The notes: generated from the sequence alone by a model not told the origin. A stretch of DNA of 64,000 nt from DLKC01 sp002478885 (GCA_046329585.1 JAXLUI010000001.1:2356001-2420000), one strand, 5' to 3'. Numbered from the stretch's first letter, positions 33,701-42,786 are shown. Translations and numbers: made by a program.

Positions 33701-34795
33701 TTATTCTACAATTTCCACGGGTTTTGTTGAGGGCGTGGCAGCATTGCGAATGGCAATATTTCTTGCCGCAAGACCTGCGAAATTTTCAAACGAATTTTTA
33801 GATAACACATCATCGCCCACCATAGCAGGTTTACCCAGGTCTCCGCCTTCGCGTATGCTCTGCACTAACGGAATTTGGCCGAGAAACGGCAGGTCATACT
33901 CGTCAGCAAGTCGCTTGCCCCCATCTTTCCCGAAGATGTAATATTTGTTCTCGGGCAGTTCTGCAGGTGTGAAATAAGCCATATTCTCGACAATGCCAAC
34001 AATGGGCACATTAATCTGCGCCTGCCCGAACATTGCGATGCCTTTTTTGGCATCTGCCAGTGCTACGTTCTGTGGAGTAGTTACGATAACCACGCCTGTT
34101 ACCGGCACAGTCTGCAATAAAGTAAGATGAATATCGCCGGTGCCGGGAGGCATATCAATTACCAGGTAATCGAGTTCTCCCCAGTCCACATCGGTAATAA
34201 ACTGTTTGATGGCGCTGCTTGCCATGGGGCCACGCCAAACCACCGCATTCTTCTCATCGACAAGTAAACCGATGCTCATGAGTTTAATGCCATATTGTTC
34301 AAGCGGCAGGATCATGCCCTTACCATTTACATCTTTCATCATTGGCCGTTCGCCGCGAACGCCAAACATAATAGGCACACTTGGACCATAGATATCGGCG
34401 TCCATCAATCCAACTTTTGCGCCGCCCGCGGCAAAGGCAAGCGCAAGATTAGCTGCCACAGTGCTTTTGCCCACACCACCTTTTCCGCTCACAACCGCGA
34501 TAATATTTTTAACTCCGGGTAACAATTGCTTCGCGTCTTTACGGTTAGTACTTGTATTGGAAGTGAAATTTACAGTTATAAGCGCCTGTTTGTTTACAAG
34601 TAGTTTAACCGCATTGATACAGGCTGTTCTGATCATGTCTTTCATAGGGCAGGCAGGCGTGGTCAATACTACGGTAAACGACACTTCATACCCATCAATT
34701 TTTATATCTTTAACCATATTAAGGGTTACGATATCTTTACCCAGGTCGGGTTCTTGTACATTCGATAATGCCTTGATTATATCATTTTCAGTCAT
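33701..34795 (-). CDS. mrp: Mrp/NBP35-family iron-sulfur cluster carrier protein
   Basis: 364 residues starting at the ATG 34793-34795 (MTENDIIKALSNV); a longer frame reaching 34846 adds a stretch without family support. N-terminal MIP18/DUF59 domain (IKALSNVQEPDLGKDIVTLNMV, TTPACPMKD), then the P-loop ATPase with deviant Walker A SGKGGVGKSTVAANLA, DADIYGPSVPIMFG, DYLVIDMPPGTGDIHL. Carries or delivers [4Fe-4S] clusters in the cytosol. The CxxC pair that Mrp proteins usually have near the C-terminus is not visible: the region reads AYFTPAELPENKYYIFG. I recall this form in other Bacteroidota. Confidence 0.93.
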   Translation of the reverse strand: MTENDIIKALSNVQEPDLGKDIVTLNMVKDIKIDGYEVSFTVVLTTPACPMKDMIRTACINAVKLLVNKQALITVNFTSNTSTNRKDAKQLLPGVKNIIAVVSGKGGVGKSTVAANLALAFAAGGAKVGLMDADIYGPSVPIMFGVRGERPMMKDVNGKGMILPLEQYGIKLMSIGLLVDEKNAVVWRGPMASSAIKQFITDVDWGELDYLVIDMPPGTGDIHLTLLQTVPVTGVVIVTTPQNVALADAKKGIAMFGQAQINVPIVGIVENMAYFTPAELPENKYYIFGKDGGKRLADEYDLPFLGQIPLVQSIREGGDLGKPAMVGDDVLSKNSFENFAGLAARNIAIRNAATPSTKPVEIVE

Positions 34796-34908
34796 CGCAC
34801 ATAATTTTGTTAAAAGGAAATAATTTGCAGCAAAATTAGTCTTCAAAGGGTTTATTTTGTTTTAAATAAAAAATCATTTAACCGATTCATTTTATACCTT
34901 AATTCCTG

Positions 34909-35556
34909 ATGCGCCGATTTTTATCATACTTCATTTTTTTTGTTGTTATTGCATTTTCCATTTCAGCAAAAGCGCAAAACCAGCGTGGTAACCAGGATTC
35001 CGTTATACAGCTTTACGGGGTGGTGATGACAGCCGACAGCTTACGCGGTATCGATGCTGCCAGCATAATTATTGAAGATAAAGGCAGGGGTACCGTAACC
35101 AACAACGAAGGAGTATTTTCCATTGCAGTTTTAAAAGGCGACAGGGTGCGGTTTTCCTGTGTGGGATTTAAGGATAAGCTAATAGTAATTCCTGATAAAC
35201 TGGAAGGCAATCAATACAGTGTGATACAGCTAATGGTTAATGACACCGCCTATCTGCCTGCAACTATATTGAAGCCCCGGCCCACCCGATCGCAGTTTGA
35301 AAGGGATTTTGTGAATGCAGATATTCCCGCCGATGAAATTGAAATCGCCCGGCAGAACAATGATGAAGCCAAACGCAGGGCATTGATCGCTTCATTACCG
35401 GCAGATGGTCGTGAGGCTGTAAATGCAAATATTCGCCAGCAGACACAAAAATATTATTACCAGGGTCAGCAACAACCTATTAACCTCTTTAACCCGTTTG
35501 CGTGGGCCGATTTTATCGAGGCCTGGAAACGTGGCGATTTTAAGAAAAAGAATTAG
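34909..35556 (+). CDS. Exported carboxypeptidase-regulatory-like domain protein
   Basis: 215 residues. Signal peptide (MRRFLSYFIFFVVIAFSISAKA), then a CarboxypepD_reg-like beta-sandwich, about 30-115: IQLYGVVMTADSLRGIDAASIIIEDKGRGTVTNNEGVFSIAVLKGDRVRFSCVGF. This is the fold that fronts SusC-type receptors, but no beta-barrel follows; the C-terminal half is charged and Gln-rich (YYYQGQQQPINLFNPFAWADFIEAWKR). Periplasmic or outer surface. Function unknown. Confidence 0.82.
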   Translation: MRRFLSYFIFFVVIAFSISAKAQNQRGNQDSVIQLYGVVMTADSLRGIDAASIIIEDKGRGTVTNNEGVFSIAVLKGDRVRFSCVGFKDKLIVIPDKLEGNQYSVIQLMVNDTAYLPATILKPRPTRSQFERDFVNADIPADEIEIARQNNDEAKRRALIASLPADGREAVNANIRQQTQKYYYQGQQQPINLFNPFAWADFIEAWKRGDFKKKN

Positions 35557-35602
35557 GTGGGCTGCCACTTAATTGCTGTTCCTTCTGTGCAGCCGAAGTC
35601 CC

Positions 35603-35610
35603 TAAATTTG
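35603..35610 (+). promoter_or_regulatory. -7 box (TAAATTTG) upstream of 3-hydroxyacyl-CoA dehydrogenase
   Basis: Exact TAnnTTTG, 57 bases before the ATG at 35667. No well-placed -33 TTG seen. Confidence 0.45.
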
Positions 35611-35666
35611 TAGCCCACATTCTATAACGATTAAAAGAAAACCGAACAGGTTAAGGAAGCCCATTT

Positions 35667-36557
35667 ATGAAAAATATTTCGGTAATAGGTGCAGGCACAA
35701 TGGGCAACGGTATAGCACATGTTTTTGCCCAGGCTGGTTTCAATGTAACGCTCTGCGATATAAATGCCACACAACTTGAAAAGGCTCTTGCGACAATCGG
35801 TAAAAATTTTGACAGACAGGTTGCCAAAGGAACAGTTACCGAAGAACAAAAGCTAAATGCACTTGCCAATATTTTCACCAATACTAATATTGCCGATGGC
35901 GTAAAAAATGCCGGGCTTGTTATAGAAGCAGCAACAGAGAACATCGAATTGAAATTGAAAATTTTTAAACAACTCGATGAAGCAGCGCCCACAGACGCAA
36001 TTCTGGCTACCAACACTTCTTCTATTTCTATTACTAAAATTGCGGCTGCAACAAAACGCCCGCAGTCTGTGATAGGGATGCACTTTATGAATCCCGTTCC
36101 GGTAATGAAACTGGTGGAGATCATCAATGGTTATGCGACAAAAAATCAAGTTACAGACAGCATTAAAAGTTTATGCCTCGCATTAAATAAAGTGCCATGT
36201 GTGGTGAACGATTATCCGGGCTTTATCGCCAACCGCATATTAATGCCGATGATCAATGAAGCGATCTGCAGTTTGTACGAAGGTATTGCGGGGGTGGAAG
36301 AAATAGACACGATCATGAAGCTTGGAACGGCGCATCCAATGGGCCCCTTACAACTTGCTGATTTTATCGGTCTCGATGTTTGCCTAAGCATTTTGCAGGT
36401 ACTGCATAATGGCTTTGGCAATCCAAAATACGCCCCTTGCCCTTTACTGGCTAATATGGTCAGTGCCGGCAAATTTGGTGTTAAAAGCGGTGAAGGTTTT
36501 TATAACTATGCTGCGCCAGACAAAGAGCTTATTGTAAGCAATAACTTTAAAAAATAA
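35667..36557 (+). CDS. 3-hydroxybutyryl-CoA / 3-hydroxyacyl-CoA dehydrogenase
   Basis: Oxidises or reduces 3-hydroxyacyl-CoA with NAD(H). 296 residues. N-terminal Rossmann domain with GAGTMGNGIAHVFAQ at residues 7-21, ATENIELKLKIFKQLDE, NTSSISITKIA, GMHFMNPVPVMKLVEII with catalytic His, then the C-terminal dimer domain with DYPGFIANRILMPMINEA and AHPMGPLQLADFIGLD. Single-domain form as in Hbd/PaaH, no hydratase fused. Stands alone. Cytoplasmic. Whether it serves fatty-acid breakdown or butyrate-type metabolism is open. Confidence 0.94.
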   Translation: MKNISVIGAGTMGNGIAHVFAQAGFNVTLCDINATQLEKALATIGKNFDRQVAKGTVTEEQKLNALANIFTNTNIADGVKNAGLVIEAATENIELKLKIFKQLDEAAPTDAILATNTSSISITKIAAATKRPQSVIGMHFMNPVPVMKLVEIINGYATKNQVTDSIKSLCLALNKVPCVVNDYPGFIANRILMPMINEAICSLYEGIAGVEEIDTIMKLGTAHPMGPLQLADFIGLDVCLSILQVLHNGFGNPKYAPCPLLANMVSAGKFGVKSGEGFYNYAAPDKELIVSNNFKK

Positions 36558-36560
36558 TAT

Positions 36561-36726
36561 GGGGCCGGCTTAAGATCGCTGTGGCATCTTTACTTGCGTC
36601 GCACACTTGTACACCAGGTCATAAATCCGAAAATAACACCTATAATTTTTGCCCTGATGAGAAATGAACTGAACGCACAAGGGTGCGGCGCAACGAAAGC
36701 CCAATGCATATTTGAAAGCTCGGCTA
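36561..36726. repeat. GYGTCRC inverted-repeat element, paired arms (between hbd-like and ftsE)
   Basis: Left arm 36594-36612 (TTGCGTCGCACACTTGTAC), right arm 36677-36695 (ACAAGGGTGCGGCGCAACG; the dyad GCG-G-CGC is kept with a changed centre base). Outer end GGCCGGC at 36562-36568 and GCTCGGC near 36718. Both arms of GCGTCGC type. Confidence 0.88.
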
Positions 36727-36789
36727 CAACCAAGACATTTACAGGACGTGCACAAAATAATCGTTCAAAAAAATTGTATCGAGTAACTT

Positions 36790-36797
36790 TATATTTG
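36790..36797 (+). promoter_or_regulatory. -7 box (TATATTTG) of ftsE
   Basis: Exact TAnnTTTG 17 bases before the ATG at 36814, giving a short leader. The nearest upstream TTG (36774-36776) is 13 bases away, closer than usual. Confidence 0.5.
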
Positions 36798-36813
36798 CAA
36801 ACATTTTTTTATC

Positions 36814-37500
36814 ATGAGCGAGATCGTAGTATCAGTCAGGAATGCGAATATTTACCAGGGCAGCAGCCTCATCTTGCAGGATGTGAATTTTACCGTCAGC
36901 CGCGGCGAATTCGTTTTTCTCGTGGGCAAAACAGGAACCGGCAAAAGCAGTTTGCTAAAGACTTTATATGGCGAACTTCAGCTTAAAGAAGGCGATGCGG
37001 AAGTTGCTGGATACAACCTGAAAGAAATGACCTGGAAAAAAGTGCCGTTCTTGCGCAGAAACCTGGGTGTAGTGTTCCAGGATTTTCAACTGCTCACTGA
37101 CCGGAACGTACACGAAAACCTTCGCTTTGTTTTAAAGGCCACCGGGTGGAAAGATGAAAAACTGATAGAGGAAAAAATCAACGACGTGCTTGATAAAGTT
37201 GGTTTAAAAAGCAAAGGTTTTAAAATGCCTTTTGAAATGAGCGGTGGCGAGCAGCAGCGTGTAGATATTGCGCGTGCCTTACTTAATTCGCCCAAATTGA
37301 TTCTTGCAGATGAGCCGACGGGCAACCTCGATCCCGAAACCAGCGACGAAATTATGCAACTGCTTATACGTATTTGCAAAGATTACGGCACCGCCATTAT
37401 TATGGCCACCCACGATTTTATGGTAATCAGCAAAAACCCATCGCGCATGCTAAAAACAGAACGCGGCAAAGTATATGACAGCGCAGTGGTTGAAGTATAA
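36814..37500 (+). CDS. ftsE: Cell-division ABC transporter ATP-binding protein FtsE
   Basis: 228 residues. ABC ATPase: Walker A GKTGTGKSS at residues 36-44, Q-loop FQDFQLL, signature MSGGEQQRVDIARALLN, Walker B LILADEPTGNLDPETS, H-loop ATHD. FtsE with the membrane partner FtsX acts on the divisome and on peptidoglycan hydrolase control. No ftsX gene is adjacent; it stands alone between the hydroxyacyl-CoA dehydrogenase and hemW. LolD-type ABC proteins are similar; the FtsE assignment rests on the N-terminal YQGSSLILQDVNFTVSRGEFVFLVGKTGTGKSS type segments and length. Confidence 0.85.
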   Translation: MSEIVVSVRNANIYQGSSLILQDVNFTVSRGEFVFLVGKTGTGKSSLLKTLYGELQLKEGDAEVAGYNLKEMTWKKVPFLRRNLGVVFQDFQLLTDRNVHENLRFVLKATGWKDEKLIEEKINDVLDKVGLKSKGFKMPFEMSGGEQQRVDIARALLNSPKLILADEPTGNLDPETSDEIMQLLIRICKDYGTAIIMATHDFMVISKNPSRMLKTERGKVYDSAVVEV

Positions 37501-37518
37501 TTTTTTTGTAGCAAGCAA

Positions 37519-37562
37519 CTGAGCCTTTTATCGGTTCCTGTTGTGTCACTCCCTTCAACTTA
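37519..37562. repeat. Single left arm of the GYGTCRC repeat (ftsE/hemW)
   Basis: GTTGTGTCACTCCCTTCAAC at 37540-37559, GTGTCAC type; TGAGCC outer remnant at 37520-37525. Between convergent genes. Confidence 0.7.
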
Positions 37563-37588
37563 CAGAAATCATATCAACGCTTTTTTGA

Positions 37589-38713
37589 TTAGGTGAAGAA
37601 AAGTTCTGCAGCAATTCCATCTGCATAAAATTTTCCATTTTCGGTTAGAACGAGATGATCATCCTTTATCTCTGCTAATCCATGGTTGATATATTTTGTT
37701 GCGGTATTTAAAATTTGCTTTTCGTAACCCGCACCCCATCTATGTTTAATAGCACCAAAAGAAACACCTTCCATCGTTCTTATGCTGGTCATAATGTATT
37801 CATTCGCCTGTTGAACAGGTGTAAGTGTCTCTATTTCAAAAGGCACTATATTCTGCCGGATACTTTTTACATACAGCGCATTGTTAGAAATATTCCACTG
37901 CCTGGTATTGCCTTTGAAAGAATGAGCCGAAGGACCCACGCCGAGATAACTTTTACCATTCCAGTAGCTGCTGTTATGCCGGCTTCGAAAATCCGGTTTG
38001 GCAAAATTTGAAATTTCATAATGCTCAAACCCTGCTGTAGCGGTTCGGTTCAATAATATAGTAAAATGCCGTTGCTGCTTTTCATCATCTGTGCTTTCCT
38101 TTTTCTTTTGCCCGATCATTTTTGACAATGCGGTTCCCTGCTCTACCGTCAATGCATAACAGGAGAGATGCGGCACATGCAGATCTATAGCGGTTTCAAT
38201 ATTCTGAATCCATTCCTCATCTGATAAAATAGGTATACCGTAAATAAGATCGATCGTTATGTTTTCAAACCCCTCCGCTTTTGCAAGCAGAATGCTTTGC
38301 TTCGCCTGGGTCGCATTGTGTGCGCGGTTCATCCATTGCAGATCTTTTTCAAAAAAAGACTGTACGCCAATACTAAGTCGGTTAATTCCTGCATTTTTCC
38401 ATTCATTGAGTTTACCCTTTACTATATCGTCAGGATTTGATTCGAGCGTTATCTCTGCTGAAGAAGATACCTGGAAATGTTCTTTTATCGCATGCAATAA
38501 TTTTTGTATTTCAACAACGTTTAATAAGGATGGTGTGCCGCCGCCAAAGTAAATAGTATCCACTGGCTCATTTAAATAATTTCGCTGCAATGTTATTTCA
38601 TGGGTAATCGCTTCGATAACCTCATTCTTATTTTTCAGCGTTGTGGAAAAATGAAAATTACAGTAATGGCAGGCCTTCCGGCAAAAAGGAATATGAATAT
38701 AAATACCTGCCAT
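37589..38713 (-). CDS. hemW: Radical SAM heme chaperone HemW
   Basis: 374 residues. Starts MAGIYIHIPFCRKACHYCNFH: the radical-SAM Cys motif CxxxCxxC at residues 11, 15 and 18. Then TIYFGGGTPSLL, TLESNPDDI, NRLSIGVQSF, and a C-terminal HemW domain ending in the ELFFT region. Relative of oxygen-independent coproporphyrinogen oxidase HemN, but HemW delivers heme to apoproteins; the missing N-terminal extension and the three-Cys motif followed by HYCNF rather than YCACN support HemW. Its 5' end is divergent with the outer-membrane protein at 38750. Confidence 0.92.
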   Translation of the reverse strand: MAGIYIHIPFCRKACHYCNFHFSTTLKNKNEVIEAITHEITLQRNYLNEPVDTIYFGGGTPSLLNVVEIQKLLHAIKEHFQVSSSAEITLESNPDDIVKGKLNEWKNAGINRLSIGVQSFFEKDLQWMNRAHNATQAKQSILLAKAEGFENITIDLIYGIPILSDEEWIQNIETAIDLHVPHLSCYALTVEQGTALSKMIGQKKKESTDDEKQQRHFTILLNRTATAGFEHYEISNFAKPDFRSRHNSSYWNGKSYLGVGPSAHSFKGNTRQWNISNNALYVKSIRQNIVPFEIETLTPVQQANEYIMTSIRTMEGVSFGAIKHRWGAGYEKQILNTATKYINHGLAEIKDDHLVLTENGKFYADGIAAELFFT

Positions 38714-38721
38714 ATAACTGC

Positions 38722-38729
38722 TAAGTTTG
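38722..38729 (+). promoter_or_regulatory. -7 box (TAAGTTTG) of the outer-membrane protein gene
   Basis: TAnnTTTG, 21 bases before ATG 38750, just outside the divergent hemW start. Confidence 0.4.
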
Positions 38730-38749
38730 TAAAATTGCTGATTGGTAAT

Positions 38750-40543
38750 ATGGCAAAAGTAACTGTATACAGGCGATTGAGTGTTGTACTGGTTTGCTTT
38801 TTATGGATCAGCAGTTTTAGTTTTGCCCAGCAACGTTGCCAGCTAAACATTCAACCGCCAAATGAGAATATAGAAGTAATAAGCGAATTAAAAATTCCAG
38901 CAACATTTGCATCGAAGAGTAAGTGTCTCGCATATGTACAGCAATTGCCATCCGCTTTATTAACCAAAGGTTTTATTAGTGCATCCATCGATTCAGTTTG
39001 GGAAGATTCGTCTTCAGTTAACATTAAACTATTCAGCGGCAAAAAGTATGTTTGGGATTCGCTCCACGTGCAGGAAAACGACTGGCCTGTTTTAAACCAA
39101 CTGGGATTTTATAAAACCAGCTTTAATACAAAACCTTTCGACCAGCAAAAAGTCACTGAGGTATATAAGTCGTTGCTGGAATACTACGCTTCTTCTGGTT
39201 ATCCTTTTGCAAAACTGGCCTTGGAAAATATAAGTATCAATGGCAATGCTATAAACGCCAGTCTTTCCATAGATAAGGGGCTTACATACTATGTAGACAC
39301 AATAAAGATTGTGGGGGACATAAAACTATCAAAGAATTTCATTACACACTACCTCGAGATAAAAGAGCATGAAATATATGAGCAAAGTAAACTAGATCGT
39401 ATTGATCAGCGGCTTGCCGAATTACCCTTTTTAAATCAGTATCAGCCATTTAGCATTACCATGCTCAATACAGGTGCCGAATTAAATCTCTACCTGCAAA
39501 ACCGCAAAAGCAGCCAGGTGAATTTATTGGTAGGATTTCTTCCGGCCAACCCGCAGAAAGGTGGAAAACTATTGGTAACTGGCGAAGCAAACCTTAATCT
39601 TCGAAATCCATTTGGCAATGGCGAAACGCTCAGCATTAACTGGCAACAGTTACAGGCAAAGTCGCCACGCCTGAATCTTGTTTTTCAAAGGCCATATATG
39701 TTTAATTCTGCGCTTGGGTTAAATGTGAATTTCGAGCTATACAAACGTGATTCTTTCTTTTTAAACATACGCTCCCAAGCTGGCCTGCAATACAATATTT
39801 CGGCAAAGCAATTGTTCACGGTATTTGTGCAGTACAATCAAACTAACATTTTATCCATCGATACCAATATTGTAAAGATCACAAAACGTCTACCTGATGT
39901 AAGTGATATGTCAACCTTGGGGCTCACATTCCAATATGATCTCAACACAACCAACTACCGCTTTAACCCTAAGAGAGGTAACGAGCTGCAGTTCATAATG
40001 GGATTTGGTACAAAAAAATTAAAAGAGAACACCACCATAGTTCAAATCAAAGATCCGTCATTCAATTATGCAAGTCTTTACGATACGGTTAAACTCAGCA
40101 GTTATTTTTTTCGGTTCACATTCTCAGGAGCACGATTTTTTCCTATAGGTAAACAAGCAACTATTAAAGGAGCGTTTCATGCCGGATGGCTCCAGTCGCC
40201 GAATTATTATAACAACGAACTCTTTCAAATCGGGGGATTTAAATTACTACGCGGGTTTGATGAAGAAAGTATTTATACACACCGCTATGCCGTAGGCACG
40301 GCCGAATATCGATACCTGATCGATAAAAATTCGTGGTTTTATGTATTCACCGATTATGGGTACGCGGCCTACAAAAGCAACAGCGCATCATTCGATCACA
40401 CCTATCTTGGCCTGGGCACGGGGCTCGCTTTCGAAACCAAAACAGGCGTATTTAATATTGCGTATGCTGTGGGAAAGCGAAACGATCAAAGCTTTGATCT
40501 ACGGCAGTCAAAAATTCACATTGGATTTATCAGCGTGTTTTAA
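38750..40543 (+). CDS. BamA/TamA-like outer-membrane beta-barrel protein
   Basis: 597 residues from ATG 38750; the frame is open further upstream to 38600, but that part overlaps hemW. Signal peptide (MAKVTVYRRLSVVLVCFLWISSFSFAQ), then about 220 residues with POTRA-like units (VTEVYKSLLEYYASSGYPFAKLALENISI, LTYYVDTIKIVGDIKLSKNFITHYLEIKE), then a C-terminal beta barrel of the bacterial surface antigen D15 type (FRFTFSGARFFPIGKQATIKGAFHAG, QIGGFKLLRGFDEES, ending in a final Phe). The RGFDEES segment matches the conserved RGF loop of the Omp85 family. Client unknown. Confidence 0.85.
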   Translation: MAKVTVYRRLSVVLVCFLWISSFSFAQQRCQLNIQPPNENIEVISELKIPATFASKSKCLAYVQQLPSALLTKGFISASIDSVWEDSSSVNIKLFSGKKYVWDSLHVQENDWPVLNQLGFYKTSFNTKPFDQQKVTEVYKSLLEYYASSGYPFAKLALENISINGNAINASLSIDKGLTYYVDTIKIVGDIKLSKNFITHYLEIKEHEIYEQSKLDRIDQRLAELPFLNQYQPFSITMLNTGAELNLYLQNRKSSQVNLLVGFLPANPQKGGKLLVTGEANLNLRNPFGNGETLSINWQQLQAKSPRLNLVFQRPYMFNSALGLNVNFELYKRDSFFLNIRSQAGLQYNISAKQLFTVFVQYNQTNILSIDTNIVKITKRLPDVSDMSTLGLTFQYDLNTTNYRFNPKRGNELQFIMGFGTKKLKENTTIVQIKDPSFNYASLYDTVKLSSYFFRFTFSGARFFPIGKQATIKGAFHAGWLQSPNYYNNELFQIGGFKLLRGFDEESIYTHRYAVGTAEYRYLIDKNSWFYVFTDYGYAAYKSNSASFDHTYLGLGTGLAFETKTGVFNIAYAVGKRNDQSFDLRQSKIHIGFISVF

Positions 40544-40672
40544 GTCTTTTCGCCGGCCGGCCGCGCCGCGTCTTTTACTCCTCAGCAGCAAGGTACGCAC
40601 CCGGACTAAAGCCTCTCCAAAAAAACGCTTAACGCTTGTGTAACAGAATTTATCTCTTTCTTTGTACCGGTC
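40544..40672. other. GC-rich gap with a nested palindrome
   Basis: GCCGGCCGGCCGCGCCGCG-type run at about 40552-40571, followed by AGCAGCAAGGTACGCACCC. Strongly GC-rich compared with the neighbouring gaps. No gene. Possibly a strongly diverged arm of the repeat family, but no dyad core is visible. Confidence 0.4.
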
Positions 40673-41581
40673 ATGAAAATTAAGAGCCTGTCTGTATTTA
40701 AGAATCCTGCAAAAGATGCCGCGTGGTATCTCAACTGGGTAAATCAACTGGAAAAATTGAACCGGTTAAGATACCATCGTTTCGATGTTGCCACAAAATT
40801 GGGTAATACAGTGATTTGGGGGATAAATACTCACAACAGCCACGCAGAGGCGCTCGTGATCTTTCCCGGCTTCCGCACTTCTGTTCTATTTTGGGAGTTT
40901 GACCGTGCGCTCGATGCGCTGCGACACGATTATCGCATTTTTCTTGTTGAAACCAATGGTCAGCCTTGCCTCAGCGATGGCCACACACCGCATATAAGAT
41001 CCGAAGGATATGGCCATTGGGCCGCTGAAGTATTGAAAGGACTTGGTATTCAAAAGGCATCCGTTGCAGGATGCTCATTTGGATCAACCGTTTGCGCAAA
41101 GCTGGCCATTGTCGCCCCTGAAATGGTTGACAAAGTGATCATGCTTAATCCCGGTAACCTGCAGTTATTCTCTCTATCGTTCACCAACCTTTGGCATAAC
41201 CTGCTGCCAATATTCTCCCCGACAGAAAAAAATGTAAGAGCATTTCTCGACAAAGCGATATTTTATAAGCCGCATCATATGATTAGTGAAAAGGCGGAAC
41301 AATTGCTCGTTGACTATGAACTGCACGTAATCAAAGAATTTAAAGACAAAGCCGAAAAGCCTTACCCGATGCGTGAAGATGAACTTGGCAAGATAAAAAA
41401 CGATGTGTACCTGCTGCTTGGCGATAAAGACATTCTATTTCCATTTAAAAAATCAATAGATGCCGCCAAAAAAAATATGCCCGCATTAAAGGAAGCTCAC
41501 GTTTTAAAAAACACCGCACATGGAATCGAAACGTCCAAAGAGGCAATAGAATTAATGAAGCATATCCTGCAAAAGAAATGA
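40673..41581 (+). CDS. Alpha/beta hydrolase
   Basis: 302 residues, alpha/beta-hydrolase fold. Seen: oxyanion strand ALVIFPGFRTSVLFWEFD, nucleophile elbow GCSFGS (Ser), an acidic residue in LLGDKDILFP and a terminal His in KNTAHGIETS. The sequence lies close to the type with lid residues 160-215. Substrate not predictable. Starts at ATG 40673 after a gap with a GC-rich palindrome. Confidence 0.82.
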   Translation: MKIKSLSVFKNPAKDAAWYLNWVNQLEKLNRLRYHRFDVATKLGNTVIWGINTHNSHAEALVIFPGFRTSVLFWEFDRALDALRHDYRIFLVETNGQPCLSDGHTPHIRSEGYGHWAAEVLKGLGIQKASVAGCSFGSTVCAKLAIVAPEMVDKVIMLNPGNLQLFSLSFTNLWHNLLPIFSPTEKNVRAFLDKAIFYKPHHMISEKAEQLLVDYELHVIKEFKDKAEKPYPMREDELGKIKNDVYLLLGDKDILFPFKKSIDAAKKNMPALKEAHVLKNTAHGIETSKEAIELMKHILQKK

Positions 41582-41629
41582 TAGCCTGTCAATTCTTCTG
41601 AAATGTATCTTTATAAACCGGTCTGCATA

Positions 41630-41664
41630 ACTGCTGGCATCACCGGTTGCGTCGCACTCTTATG
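41630..41664. repeat. Single left arm of the GYGTCRC repeat (hydrolase/EamA)
   Basis: TGGCATCACCG then GTTGCGTCGCACTCTTAT at 41646-41663. The next right arm is at 43468, after the EamA and Lrp genes. Confidence 0.75.
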
Positions 41665-41702
41665 CGTTTAGCCATTTACTCGGCAAAAATGAAAGTTGGC
41701 AA

Positions 41703-41729
41703 TAAAAAAGAGACCGGCAAACCGGTCCC
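41703..41729 (-). terminator. Rho-independent terminator of the EamA gene
   Basis: GACCGG-CAAA-CCGGTC (41712-41727), followed on the minus strand by TCTTTTTTATT. Confidence 0.75.
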
Positions 41730-41765
41730 TTACGCTATCACTCACAAACAAAAAATATTTTAAAA

Positions 41766-42737
41766 TCAGGCTGCTTCAGCCTGCATCCTTTTTTTCGATT
41801 CAATTTCTTTCTTTTCACGCCTGTATTTTGCAAGGTTAATAAGCAGTACGCTTGTAAGTATCGTTAACAGACCTGAAAGTTGCAGCAAGGTCATGTGTTC
41901 GCCGGCAAAAAATACACCCAGCAAAACTGCTACCACCGGGTTCACGTATCCATAAGTACTCACTTGTGTTGCCGGCCGCACCTGCAACAGCCAAACGTAG
42001 GCACTATAACCTGCGAGCGAACCCATAGTAACAAGGTAAACAACCGACCACCACGATGTTGCGGTAACATTACTCCATTCAAAATACCCCCACTCGTTAC
42101 TTGTAAAACTTACCACGGCGAAAGTTAAACTCGCTGCTAGCATTTGCCACGTAGTATTTACAATGGCACTGCCGGTCGACTTGTATTTGGAATACAATGA
42201 ACCACCAGCCCAGCTTGCAGAACCTATCATTAATACCAACAATCCGAATACTTGGGACGCATTTCCGCCGGCGGTGAATGCATCCTGAACTTTTTCGCTG
42301 AACAAAAGTATTACCCCGACAAATCCCACCGCCAGACCAATTATTGTTGGGCGGCTGCGAAAGTTTTCTTTCCATCTCGGTTGATCAAGTAAAACAAACC
42401 AAATAGGCGCGGCAGATACCAATACTGCTACAAGGGAACTGGGTAATTTTTCTTCCGCCCATATAACCGCACCATTTCCTACAAACAGCAGCAACACTCC
42501 GGTTATTACCGCGGTTTTTATCTGCGCAGGATTCCATAATTTCTCTTTCTTAAAAAGGCACCAAGCAAGCAGCAGAATACCGGCCGCAAAAAAACGTAAA
42601 GCACCAAGTATAAATGGTGGTATATGCTGCACCGCTTTTTGTATAAAAAAGTAAGTAGAGCCCCATACAAGGTAAACGGTTGCAAATGCAACAACAACAA
42701 GTAGTACCGATGCTTCCTTTTTGTTGGTTGTGTTCAT
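41766..42737 (-). CDS. EamA/DMT-family transporter
   Basis: 323 residues, ten predicted membrane helices in two EamA halves (VYLVWGSTYFFIQKAVQHIPPFILGALRFFAAG; GSLYSKYKSTGSAIVNTTWQMLAASLTFAV). The start FATVYLVWGSTYFFI and GLAVGFVGVILLF are typical. Likely exports an amino acid or small metabolite; the neighbouring Lrp gene fits an amino-acid exporter under Lrp control, as inferred from adjacency. Inner membrane. Confidence 0.88.
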   Translation of the reverse strand: MNTTNKKEASVLLVVVAFATVYLVWGSTYFFIQKAVQHIPPFILGALRFFAAGILLLAWCLFKKEKLWNPAQIKTAVITGVLLLFVGNGAVIWAEEKLPSSLVAVLVSAAPIWFVLLDQPRWKENFRSRPTIIGLAVGFVGVILLFSEKVQDAFTAGGNASQVFGLLVLMIGSASWAGGSLYSKYKSTGSAIVNTTWQMLAASLTFAVVSFTSNEWGYFEWSNVTATSWWSVVYLVTMGSLAGYSAYVWLLQVRPATQVSTYGYVNPVVAVLLGVFFAGEHMTLLQLSGLLTILTSVLLINLAKYRREKKEIESKKRMQAEAA

Positions 42738-42786
42738 AGCAATTTATTTTCAGGTTAGCTTCTTTGATAATTTTGCGCCAGCCTTT

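Noticed and set aside
38600..38749. N-terminal extension of the outer-membrane protein to 38600.
   Set aside because: It overlaps the hemW N-terminus (the radical-SAM Cys region); the signal peptide starts at 38750.
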